From contig NZ_FRAQ01000001.1 in assembly GCF_900142385.1 (NCBI RefSeq), forward strand, positions 1,054,001 to 1,118,000: DNA of 64,000 nt, given 5' to 3'. This document shows, piece by piece, positions 1 through 8,111 of the stretch. Positions within the stretch are counted from its first letter, which is position 1, and every line of letters starts with the position of its first letter. Below the pieces are notes generated by a model, which was not told the DNA's origin, did not search any database, and worked only from the letters and a program-made list of their open reading frames with translations. Source of the stretch: Marinobacter antarcticus (GTDB lineage Bacteria > Pseudomonadota > Gammaproteobacteria > Pseudomonadales > Oleiphilaceae). Both the position numbers and the translations under genes were made by a program.

Positions 1-633
1 CTTTCAATATGCCCCAGTTACTATTCTGACGACCCGGTGCTGGATCGGGTTTTCGGTGAGCGGCCAACAGCCTATCTGGAAACCCTGGGCCGCCTGCTGG
101 ATCATGATATTCAGGTATTCTGGACAGGCGAGGAAGTCTGCTCCAGAGAGATTTCTCCTGGACACCTCAAGCGTGTGAGTGACCGGCTCGGGCGCAAGCC
201 TGTGCTCTGGGACAACTACCCGGTAAATGACGGCGACCGCATGTCCCGGCACCTTCACCTGCGGGCGTTTACCGGACGCCCGGCGGCCAATGGCGCCTAT
301 CTGGCCGGCCATGGCATCAACCCCGCGTTACAACCGGTGCTGACCACAATTCCCGCAATAACGCTGGCAGAATCTTACCGCCAAGGTACGGAATACCAGT
401 ACGGGCAGGCATTCCGCCAGGCCGCGAAGGAAGTGCTCGGGAGGGAGCTGGCAGAGCAGCTTCACGCCGATTTGTTGGTGTTGCAGGACGCAGGCCTCGG
501 GCGTATCAGCGAGGAAAAGCGGCAAAGCCTGATGCGTACCTACGACGCCTACGATCACCCTGCCGCCAGCGAAATCCTGCGCTGGCTGGTCGGTGAGTAT
601 CAGGTGACCGACGAGATGGTTCGGACCCAGTAA
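1..633 (+). CDS. GH84 beta-N-acetylglucosaminidase, C-terminal part (5' truncated by window)
   Basis: The frame is open from base 1, so this is the C-terminal part of a larger enzyme. It matches family GH84 (protein O-GlcNAcase / bacterial NagJ-type hexosaminidase), which cleaves terminal beta-GlcNAc with help from the substrate's N-acetyl group. Visible family signatures are WTGEEV (bases 121-138) and WDNYPVND (208-231), then the usual helical tail ending at TAA 633. The catalytic Asp-Asp pair normally lies upstream and is not in view, so activity cannot be judged. The GTG at 37 could be mistaken for a start, but homology (CPSYYSDDP) begins before it. The next gene is convergent, 21 bases away. 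Confidence 0.82.
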   Translation, partial: LSICPSYYSDDPVLDRVFGERPTAYLETLGRLLDHDIQVFWTGEEVCSREISPGHLKRVSDRLGRKPVLWDNYPVNDGDRMSRHLHLRAFTGRPAANGAYLAGHGINPALQPVLTTIPAITLAESYRQGTEYQYGQAFRQAAKEVLGRELAEQLHADLLVLQDAGLGRISEEKRQSLMRTYDAYDHPAASEILRWLVGEYQVTDEMVRTQ

Positions 634-654
634 GCGGCTTCGATTCTGGGGTTG

Positions 655-1365
655 TTATCTTAAATAGTACTCAACGGTTGAAACCACACGCACGGTCTTC
701 ACCGGGTGTTGCTGCTCGGAAATCCCCGGGGCCTGGTCCCGGGCCAGTATCTGGAACACGCCTTGATTGGCCCGGCGCAGGTCACCCAGCTCGGTTTTTG
801 CATCCTCCGCAAACTGGCTGGCGGCTTCACGGGCGGAAGCGGTTGCTTCGGCAATCATGTCGGGCTTGATTTCATTCAGCCCATTAAACAGATAGGTCGG
901 TCCGCTCGGGCCGTAGTCGGATGACAGCACCACGCCGGAATCGACCAGCTCGCTCACACCCTGTGCAGCCTGACGGATTTTTTCTATATCCTCGCTGCGC
1001 ACCATCAGGGTCTGGCTGATAATGAATTTCTGTTCGTTATTATTATCCTGGTAAGGATTGGCGCGGGTGTCCGTAACATCCAGCCGCTGAAGTTCTACCG
1101 CACTGTCGCTGATAGCCTGCAGCTTCAGGAAAGCCATGATGGCATTGCGGCTGCTGCGTGCCTTTTCCTGGGCCTCGCTGAGGCTGGCTCCGGTGGCCAC
1201 AAAGCGGATCGGCCACAAGGCCAGGTTGGCACTCACTTCCCGCTCTGCCACGCCCTTCACGGTTACGTAGCGGTCACCGGTTCGCAGGTCCGTCAGCCCG
1301 TCACTGATCAGTGAGGCTGAGATAATGGCGCTGAAACCCAGAATGAGGGCAACAATGACTTTCAT
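655..1365 (-). CDS. SIMPL domain (DUF541) protein
   Basis: A 236-residue SIMPL/DUF541 protein. The N-terminus (residues about 4-20) is hydrophobic and could be a signal peptide or membrane anchor, so the protein probably acts in the periplasm. Family members such as E. coli YggE are linked to oxidative-stress tolerance, but their biochemistry is unclear. The family pattern is visible in ITVKGVAE-like VTVKGVAEREV near residue 35 and in the repeated strand-helix layout. The start ATG is preceded by AGGGAGA. It overlaps the stop of the upstream ChaN-like gene by four bases (ATGA), so the two are very probably co-transcribed and translationally coupled. Confidence 0.8.
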   Translation of the reverse strand: MKVIVALILGFSAIISASLISDGLTDLRTGDRYVTVKGVAEREVSANLALWPIRFVATGASLSEAQEKARSSRNAIMAFLKLQAISDSAVELQRLDVTDTRANPYQDNNNEQKFIISQTLMVRSEDIEKIRQAAQGVSELVDSGVVLSSDYGPSGPTYLFNGLNEIKPDMIAEATASAREAASQFAEDAKTELGDLRRANQGVFQILARDQAPGISEQQHPVKTVRVVSTVEYYLR

Positions 1366-2381
1366 GGGGAATCTCCCTGGCAGGTATCTTTGGTAGGTCG
1401 GCGGAACCTCGCAGACATCGCCTTCTGTTCGCGATCTTTATCAAGGAACTCCTCCGGCAAAGGCTGGATAAAGTAGAGAAAATCGCCTTTGTTGCGGTTT
1501 TCATGCAGTGGCGGCTTTTCGGCATCCGCCGGCCATATAACCGGTGAAATAACCGCAACTGAAACCTCCGGTGCCCGTTGCCGGAGCATTGCAACGGTTC
1601 CTAGATGTTCTTCGCTGTGAAAAGTGCCGGTGGTGTGAATAACCTGGTGGTCGGGGTGCGCATCACGGGCAGCCAGTATGCGGCTTGCCATGGTGTTGTC
1701 ACGCAGCAGCTGGGCTTTGTAGGTGTTGTTCATGCGCTCGCGCATGGTCGCATCTGCTGCGCCATGGCTGCCGGTAATAGCCGCAGTGAATTTTTTGCGG
1801 TAGGCGGGAGTGTCCATAAACGGATTGTCCGGGAACTGTTTCCGGTCACTGGCAGACAGCCTGTTCAGATAATCTGGCCCTGTACGGCCGACGCAACGCA
1901 CGACAGCTGCTGGCGCATTGGCTGCAATCACTGGCAGGCGGTGCTGGCGCGCAAACTCCATCAGCGGGCGATAGGACGCACGGTAATTGTCCCAGGCGCT
2001 GCTGTCTTCAATCATTTCGGTCTCGCCGGTTTCACTGTTCAGATAGGCATCGACTGCGGCCTGGTTGTCCAGGTTGAACTGTTCCATGGACAGCACCTGC
2101 AGAGGTTGCTGGCGGTAGAGGGCAGCCTGAATCTGCGATTGCAGAAGGTGAGTGGCCTGGTGGCCATGGTATTCACCAATGACGACCACATCGGTCTGGG
2201 CAAGCCTTTGAGCGAGCGATTCTGTACTCAGTTCAGTGCCGTCGCCGGCGTCAATCAGGCGCGCCTCGTAAAGGGTTTGTGGTCTCGTCTCGGAACGGCT
2301 TCCGCTGGAATGAATCATGGCTGCACACCCGGTCAGGCTGCTGATCAGTACAACTATCACGACAATGAATAATCTTTTCAT
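1362..2381 (-). CDS. ChaN-family haem-binding lipoprotein (DUF399)
   Basis: A 339-residue lipoprotein of the ChaN/DUF399 family. Residues 1-19 form a lipoprotein signal with the lipobox LTGC, which puts it on the outer or inner membrane facing the periplasm. Family hallmarks are VVIGEYHGHQATH near residue 70 and a long alpha/beta body resembling erythromycin-esterase/TIKI folds. Campylobacter ChaN binds two haem groups and is iron-regulated; a haem role here is inferred from family only. It is the first gene of a two-gene unit with the SIMPL protein. It is divergent from the SulP transporter, with 62 bases between them that must hold both promoters. Confidence 0.82.
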   Translation of the reverse strand: MKRLFIVVIVVLISSLTGCAAMIHSSGSRSETRPQTLYEARLIDAGDGTELSTESLAQRLAQTDVVVIGEYHGHQATHLLQSQIQAALYRQQPLQVLSMEQFNLDNQAAVDAYLNSETGETEMIEDSSAWDNYRASYRPLMEFARQHRLPVIAANAPAAVVRCVGRTGPDYLNRLSASDRKQFPDNPFMDTPAYRKKFTAAITGSHGAADATMRERMNNTYKAQLLRDNTMASRILAARDAHPDHQVIHTTGTFHSEEHLGTVAMLRQRAPEVSVAVISPVIWPADAEKPPLHENRNKGDFLYFIQPLPEEFLDKDREQKAMSARFRRPTKDTCQGDSP

Positions 2382-2443
2382 GGCAAAATTATATATGATA
2401 TGGGGCCTCGCTACCTGTATGTATTCCTAGACACGAGGCCAGT

Positions 2444-4216
2444 ATGCCCCATCGCGCCCACCTGTTTTCACTCCGGCTTGCCCACGCCTTCCGGGAAGCT
2501 TGCATAGACCAACCATACAATCGCCGCCGCTTTCTGCGTGACCTCATGGCAGGCGTTACCGTGGGTATTATCGCAATCCCACTGGCCATGGCACTGGCTA
2601 TCGCAAGCGGCGTTGCGCCACAGTACGGCCTCTATACGGCTTTTATTGGCGGCTTTATTATTGCCCTGACGGGCGGTAGCCGTTTCAGTGTCTCCGGCCC
2701 TACGGCGGCTTTTGTCGTTATTCTCTACCCCATCGCCCAGACCTACGGCCTTGGCGGCCTGTTGCTGGCCACCCTGATGTCCGGCGTTCTGCTGATTCTC
2801 ATGGCGATCATGCGATTGGGCCGTTTTATCGAATACATTCCGGAATCCGTTACCCTCGGGTTTACCGGCGGTATTGCCGTAGTGATCGCAACCCTGCAGG
2901 TAAAAGACTTTTTTGGTCTCTCTGTAGAGACTATGCCGGAGCACTACTGGGGCAAGCTGGCTGTGCTGGCGCAGAGCTTTCCGGCGCTGGATACCATGAG
3001 CGCCCTGGTTGCCGTGGTTACGCTTGCGGTCATGCTGCTCTGGCCGCGTCTGAAAACCCCGGTTCCGCCTCATCTTCCGGCAGTCGTGATTGGCAGCCTG
3101 CTGGCGCTATGGCTTAACGCCAACGGCGCGGCCATAGATACCATAGGGTCAAGGTTCAGTTACATGCTGCCGGGCGGCGGCACAGGTGCCGGTATCCCGC
3201 CTTTTCTGCCGGAGTTTGCCTGGCCCTGGCAACGAGCGGATGCCAGTGGGGAGGCTATCGGGTTGTCCTGGAGCATGGTGCGTGAACTCTTGCCGGCGGC
3301 TTTTGCCATCGCCATGCTTGGTGCTATTGAATCGCTGCTCTGTGCCGTGGTGCTTGATGGCATGACCGGAAAGCGCCATAGCGCCAACAGCGAACTGATG
3401 GGGCAGGGGATTGGCAACATTGTGGCACCATTTTTTGGAGGCATTACCGCTACAGCAGCCATAGCCCGGTCCGCTGCAAATTACCGTGCCGGTGCCGAAT
3501 CGCCAGTCGCAGCCATGATTCATGCCGCAGTGGTTTTGCTGGCTTTAGTATCACTGGCCGGCGTGCTGGCCTACTTGCCTATGCCAGCCATGGCGGCCCT
3601 GTTGATCATGGTAGCCTGGAACATGAGCGAAGCGCCTAAGGCCGTGCATCTGCTGAAGACCGCGCCGCTCAGTGATGTTCTGGTCTTCCTGACCTGCTTT
3701 TCCCTGACTGTTGCCCTGGATATGGTTATTGCCATTACCACCGGTGTCCTGCTGGCGGCGGTGCTGTTCATGCGTGAAATGGCTGAGATGACCAAGGTGA
3801 CGGATATCACTTCCGGTAAACGGATCAGCGAAGAAACTTTGCCGGCGGGCTGGAGGGTGTTCAAAATCAATGGCCCGCTGTTTTTTGCAGCGGCAGATCG
3901 TATTTTTGGCGAACTTGCGGAGCTGTCCCGAAACGTTGACGGGTTTATCCTGTATATGGATGGCGTTACCGTGCTGGATGCGGGCGGTCTGTCGGCTCTC
4001 AACAAACTGATTGCCACCTGCCAGAATGACGGCACCCGTATTGTGATTGCAGATCTGCAGTCCCAACCTCAGCGGACGCTGGCGCGCGGGGGGCTTGGGC
4101 CTGTGGAAGGGGTTCTGCAGTTTACGTCGTCACTGCGGGAGGCCCTGGCATTACCCTTGTCATCCACGGCTCGGCAGAGCTCAACGCTTTCAACGCCCAC
4201 CGGATCAAACGGATGA
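2444..4216 (+). CDS. SulP (SLC26) family anion transporter with STAS domain
   Basis: A 590-residue inner-membrane carrier of the SulP/SLC26 family, which moves sulfate, bicarbonate or dicarboxylates. The membrane part covers about residues 30-430. It includes the family signature around GSRFSVSGPTAAF (residues 78-90) and a second region GGITATAAIARSAANYRAG. A cytoplasmic STAS domain follows at about 465-550. Substrate cannot be told from sequence; there is no carbonic anhydrase next to it, so a bicarbonate role is not supported by context. The ATG is preceded by GAGG five bases upstream. The stop overlaps the next gene's ATG by four bases, which suggests coupled expression with the channel. 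Confidence 0.88.
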   Translation: MPHRAHLFSLRLAHAFREACIDQPYNRRRFLRDLMAGVTVGIIAIPLAMALAIASGVAPQYGLYTAFIGGFIIALTGGSRFSVSGPTAAFVVILYPIAQTYGLGGLLLATLMSGVLLILMAIMRLGRFIEYIPESVTLGFTGGIAVVIATLQVKDFFGLSVETMPEHYWGKLAVLAQSFPALDTMSALVAVVTLAVMLLWPRLKTPVPPHLPAVVIGSLLALWLNANGAAIDTIGSRFSYMLPGGGTGAGIPPFLPEFAWPWQRADASGEAIGLSWSMVRELLPAAFAIAMLGAIESLLCAVVLDGMTGKRHSANSELMGQGIGNIVAPFFGGITATAAIARSAANYRAGAESPVAAMIHAAVVLLALVSLAGVLAYLPMPAMAALLIMVAWNMSEAPKAVHLLKTAPLSDVLVFLTCFSLTVALDMVIAITTGVLLAAVLFMREMAEMTKVTDITSGKRISEETLPAGWRVFKINGPLFFAAADRIFGELAELSRNVDGFILYMDGVTVLDAGGLSALNKLIATCQNDGTRIVIADLQSQPQRTLARGGLGPVEGVLQFTSSLREALALPLSSTARQSSTLSTPTGSNG

Positions 4217-6174
4217 AAAAGACCGCCGTGCTGCCTTTCCGTGTAGTTGACCGTGTGAAGTTTATTGTTGAGCGACAACTGGTAAAAGGCGCCGGTTTCC
4301 AGCTTCTGGTGGTTGGTATTTTTATAGGCCTGATATCCCTGGTCGGCGGCCTGTTGGTTGTGCCCCAGGGCGGTGATTTCGATGATCCAGGGTCTGCCGT
4401 GTGGTGGGCTTTTCTGCGCCTGACGGATCCCGGCTATTTGGGCGACGATGTGGGCACTTGGCAGCGTTTTGTTTCAACGCTGCTGACCATCAGTGGTTAT
4501 GTGGTATTTATGGGCACCCTGGTGGCCATTCTTACCCGCTGGCTGATTGCCAAAATGGCGGATCTCGAGCGTGGACTAACCCCGGTTACCCTGAAAAAAC
4601 ATGTGGTCGTGCTGGGCTGGACCAGCCAGACTCTGCCACTGCTTTCCGAACTGCTGGGCTCATCCGGCCGCATGCGCCGGTTCCTGGAAAAACACGATAC
4701 CCATAGACTGAACCTGGTGGTGTTGTCGGAGGAGGCATCCGCAGAACAAGTACATGAACTGCGTAACGAGCCTGGTATTGGCCGCCGCGCCCGCCAGATT
4801 ATCCTGCGCTCAGGTTCCGCCATTCAGCCTGAAGCCTTGCACCGGGTTGCCTGTCTTGATGCTGCTGCGGTGATTGTGCCCAGCGCGGTCTACGAAGCTG
4901 GCAGCCTGATCACCTCGGATGTGGAGACCGTTAAAGCCCTGCTGTCGATCGCGGCTCAGGCAAGACAGTACCAGGCGCCTCTGCCCTTTGTGGTCGCAGA
5001 GATTCAGGATATCCGTAAACTGCCTGTGGTTGAACGGGCCTATCCCGGGCCTATTGAAGTGGTTGCCGGTAACGCCACCATCAGCCGACTGATGGTGCAG
5101 AACGTGCTGCATCCGGGATTGTCTGAAGTCTACAACGAGCTGCTTACGGCGGGTGAGGACAATGAGATCTACGTTCGGGGCGGCGAGTCGATGGCGGGCC
5201 TGTCTCTGGGCGAACTGGCATCCGAACGCCCAGGCGTGATCATACTTGGGCTGCTCCGCCGTCGTGAGCAGGGCTGGGATGTCCAGTTAGCCGCTCCATC
5301 TGCAACTCGCATAGACGCTGAGGACCGGGTTGTCATGATGGCCCGGGATTACTCCGAAACGGATGCGGATCCGAAAGCGCCTGTGTTGCCTGAGATCGGC
5401 CGTGGCGAAGCAAAGCGCTCTGTTCGCGCGCACAAGTTGGAAGGTCGCCGTATTTTGTTGCTCGGCTGGAACCGCCGAGTGCCCAGCCTGATGGCCGAGT
5501 TTTCCAGTTACGGCCCCGGGCAGCCTGTGCTGGATATTGTTTCTGTTGTGCCCATCTCCGAGCGCGAACATGCGCTCAATCGTTACGCTACCGGGAAGCT
5601 TCTCGAGGACTACAGCCATATTGAAGCTGACTACATGGTTGAGGATGAGTTGCGCCGGATCAATCCGGCCAGCTATGACACCATTATACTGCTTAGCAGT
5701 GACCGACTGGCCTCTGGGGAAGAAGCCGACGCGCGGACCATGGTTGGTTACCTTCAGCTTGAAGATATACTGGCCGCTGCTCCGCAGCGGCCGCAGTTGA
5801 TCATGGAGTTAAGTGATCCGGATAATCGTCACCTCCTTTACGACCACCAGAGTGAAATGCTGATCAGCCCGATGATTCTCAGTCATATTCTGGCTCAGGT
5901 AGCGTTGCGCCGTGAGCTCAGGATGGTTCTGGATGAGTTGTTCACTGTTGGCGGAGCTGAAATTCGGTTTCAGGAACCTGGCGACTATCCGCTGCCAGCA
6001 AGCGCCGACTTTCATGTGCTGGAAAAAATTCTGGCTGTGGAAGGTGAAGTTGCCCTTGGCGTGTTTCGTGCCGCTGCGGACGCTCGCGGGCGGCACCTGG
6101 TGATGAATCCGCCGCGCAGGCAGTATCTGGAATTGCAGCCCGGCGACCGACTGGTCGTGCTTTGCCAGACTTGA
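4213..6174 (+). CDS. CASTOR/POLLUX-type ion channel with RCK domains
   Basis: A 653-residue protein of the CASTOR/POLLUX/DMI1 family, first known from plant nuclear-envelope ion channels. Two hydrophobic segments (about residues 28-50 and 88-118) flank a pore-loop-like stretch, LTDPGYLGDD. Two large Rossmann-type RCK units follow: one begins at KHVVVLGWTSQTLPLL (about 132) and the second at RRILLLGWNRRVPSL (about 416). A gating ring of RCK domains is expected in the cytoplasm. Ion specificity cannot be read from sequence. The frame overlaps the SulP gene by four bases (ATGA), so the pair is probably one operon. The following 212 bases are non-coding. Confidence 0.82.
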   Translation: MKKTAVLPFRVVDRVKFIVERQLVKGAGFQLLVVGIFIGLISLVGGLLVVPQGGDFDDPGSAVWWAFLRLTDPGYLGDDVGTWQRFVSTLLTISGYVVFMGTLVAILTRWLIAKMADLERGLTPVTLKKHVVVLGWTSQTLPLLSELLGSSGRMRRFLEKHDTHRLNLVVLSEEASAEQVHELRNEPGIGRRARQIILRSGSAIQPEALHRVACLDAAAVIVPSAVYEAGSLITSDVETVKALLSIAAQARQYQAPLPFVVAEIQDIRKLPVVERAYPGPIEVVAGNATISRLMVQNVLHPGLSEVYNELLTAGEDNEIYVRGGESMAGLSLGELASERPGVIILGLLRRREQGWDVQLAAPSATRIDAEDRVVMMARDYSETDADPKAPVLPEIGRGEAKRSVRAHKLEGRRILLLGWNRRVPSLMAEFSSYGPGQPVLDIVSVVPISEREHALNRYATGKLLEDYSHIEADYMVEDELRRINPASYDTIILLSSDRLASGEEADARTMVGYLQLEDILAAAPQRPQLIMELSDPDNRHLLYDHQSEMLISPMILSHILAQVALRRELRMVLDELFTVGGAEIRFQEPGDYPLPASADFHVLEKILAVEGEVALGVFRAAADARGRHLVMNPPRRQYLELQPGDRLVVLCQT

Positions 6175-6274
6175 GTGAATCGATGCTAACAGCCGTCAAC
6201 CCGGGGCATTCACCGCCCGCCGGCTATTAACCATTATTCATCGCAAAAATGATGAATATAGATCATATAAATTT

Positions 6275-6287
6275 CAATTATAAATTG
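6275..6287. promoter_or_regulatory. inverted repeat upstream of aceA, candidate operator
   Basis: CAATT-ATA-AATTG is an inverted repeat in an AT-rich stretch about 100 bases before the aceA start codon. Glyoxylate-cycle genes are commonly controlled by dedicated repressors, so an operator here is plausible. No known binding-site consensus was matched, so this is only a candidate. Confidence 0.25.
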
Positions 6288-6386
6288 GAAGCTACTAGAG
6301 TACTCGGCAACGCAGGCTAACCACATAACGGTTTGCTCAGAATTCAGTCATCAGAATACGTCGTTAACATAGAAAGGATCGAGATC

Positions 6387-7976
6387 ATGCCTTACGCAAA
6401 AGACGTCGATACCATTGCTTCCATCCTGAAGCAAAACCCGACCTGGCACGCTATCAACCCTAAGCATGCAGCTCGTATGCGCGCTCAGAACAAGTTCAAA
6501 ACTGGTCTGGATATCGCCAAGTACACCGCCAAGATCATGCGCGAAGACATGGCGAACTACGACAATGACACGTCTCAGTACACTCAGTCTCTGGGTTGCT
6601 GGCACGGCTTCATTGGCCAGCAGAAGATGCTGTCCATCAAGAAACACTTCGGTACCACCAAGCGTCGTTACCTGTACCTGTCTGGCTGGATGGTTGCGGC
6701 TCTGCGTTCCGAGTTCGGTCCGCTGCCTGATCAGTCCATGCATGAGAAAACAGCCGTTTCCGGCCTGATTAAAGAGCTGTACACCTTCCTGCGCCAGGCA
6801 GATTCCTGGGAACTGAACCACCTGTTCCGTGATCTGGAAGAAGCTGAGAATGCTGGCGATAACGCCAAGGCAGAAGCGCTGATCAAGCAGATCGACAGCC
6901 ACGAAACTCACATTGTGCCAATCATTGCCGACATCGATGCTGGCTTTGGTAACGCCGAAGCGACTTACCTGCTGGCCAAGCAGATGATCGAAGCCGGTGC
7001 TTGCTGCATCCAGATCGAAAACCAGGTATCTGATGAGAAGCAGTGCGGTCACCAGGACGGCAAGGTAACTGTGCCGCACGCTGACTTCCTGTCCAAGATC
7101 AACGCTGTGCGTCTGGCGTTCCTGGAGCTGGGCGTAGACGACGGTGTGATCGTTGCCCGTACCGACTCACTGGGCGCAGGCCTGACCCAGAAGATCGCCG
7201 TAACCAACGAGCCGGGTGATCTGGGTGATCAGTACAACAGCTTTATCGATGGCGATGTTATTGCCAAAGCTGAAGATATCAACAACGGCGACGTTGTGAT
7301 CAAGCAAGATGGCAAGCTGGTTAAGCCTAAGCGTTTGGCATCTGGCCTGTTCCAGTTCAAAGAAGGCTCTGGTGAAGACCGTGTTGTTCTGGACTGTATC
7401 ACCAGCCTGCAGAACGGCGCTGATATGCTGTGGATTGAAACCGAGAAGCCGCACGTTGGCCAGATTGCTGCGATGGTTAACCGCATCAAGGAAGTCGTTC
7501 CCGATGCCAAGCTGGTATACAACAACAGCCCGTCCTTCAACTGGACTCTGAACTTCCGTCAGCAGGTATTCGATGCCTGGAAGGAAGAAGGCAAAGACGT
7601 ATCTGCCTACGACCGCGCCAAGCTGATGAGCGAAGAGTACGACAGCACTGAGCTGGGTCAACTGGCTGATGAGTGGACCGCCAACTTCCAGCGCGACGCT
7701 GCCCGTGAAGCTGGTGTATTCCACCACCTGATCACTCTGCCGACTTACCACACTGCGGCTCTGTCTACCGACAACCTGGCCAAAGGCTACTTCGGTGACG
7801 AAGGCATGCTGGCCTACGTTGCAGGTGTGCAGCGCAAGGAAATTCGCCAGGGTATCGCCACTGTTAAGCACCAGGACATGGCTGGTTCCAATATTGGTGA
7901 CGACCACAAGGAGTTCTTCGCAGGTGATGCTGCGCTTAAAGCCGGTGGTGGAGACAACACCATGAACCAGTTCTAA
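6387..7976 (+). CDS. aceA: isocitrate lyase
   Basis: Isocitrate lyase cleaves isocitrate to succinate and glyoxylate, the first step of the glyoxylate shunt needed for growth on acetate, fatty acids and alkanes. The product is 529 residues, the long form typical of Pseudomonas-type enzymes. The active-site motif KQCGHQ is present with Cys220. The start is set at the ATG of MPYAKDVDT because AGAAAGGATC lies just upstream; the frame stays open 18 codons further but has no ribosome site there. The gene stands alone, with strong hairpins after the stop. Codon use is markedly biased toward C-ending optimal codons compared with its neighbours, as expected for a highly expressed gene. Confidence 0.95.
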   Translation: MPYAKDVDTIASILKQNPTWHAINPKHAARMRAQNKFKTGLDIAKYTAKIMREDMANYDNDTSQYTQSLGCWHGFIGQQKMLSIKKHFGTTKRRYLYLSGWMVAALRSEFGPLPDQSMHEKTAVSGLIKELYTFLRQADSWELNHLFRDLEEAENAGDNAKAEALIKQIDSHETHIVPIIADIDAGFGNAEATYLLAKQMIEAGACCIQIENQVSDEKQCGHQDGKVTVPHADFLSKINAVRLAFLELGVDDGVIVARTDSLGAGLTQKIAVTNEPGDLGDQYNSFIDGDVIAKAEDINNGDVVIKQDGKLVKPKRLASGLFQFKEGSGEDRVVLDCITSLQNGADMLWIETEKPHVGQIAAMVNRIKEVVPDAKLVYNNSPSFNWTLNFRQQVFDAWKEEGKDVSAYDRAKLMSEEYDSTELGQLADEWTANFQRDAAREAGVFHHLITLPTYHTAALSTDNLAKGYFGDEGMLAYVAGVQRKEIRQGIATVKHQDMAGSNIGDDHKEFFAGDAALKAGGGDNTMNQF

Positions 7977-7998
7977 TCGAACGGTTTATTGTGTTTCC

Positions 7999-8021
7999 GC
8001 TCCCGGGCTTGTTCCGGGAGC
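7999..8021 (+). terminator. first of two tandem hairpins after aceA
   Basis: GCTCCCGG and CCGGGAGC form an 8-bp stem with a 7-base loop, 22 bases after the aceA stop. No T-run follows directly. It sits just before the true terminator and may protect the mRNA end. Confidence 0.5.
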
Positions 8022-8026
8022 ATGAA

Positions 8027-8060
8027 AACCCCGCAACTGGAAACAGTTAGCGGGGTTTTT
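8027..8060 (+). terminator. Rho-independent terminator of aceA
   Basis: AACCCCGC-AACTG-GAAA-CAGTT-(A)-GCGGGGTT is a long near-perfect stem with a GAAA tetraloop followed by a T-run. It lies 50 bases after the aceA stop and before the real start of the SLC13 gene, which supports placing that start at 8112 and not further upstream. Confidence 0.88.
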
Positions 8061-8111
8061 ATTTTGGGCTTTGCTATATTCTGGTATCCGTCCAGCAAAA
8101 GGAGATCGCCC

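Noticed and set aside
7989..8111. Longer N-terminus for the SLC13 carrier
   Set aside because: The extra codons lie inside the aceA terminator; TTG 8112 has AAAGGAGA and begins at the first membrane helix.
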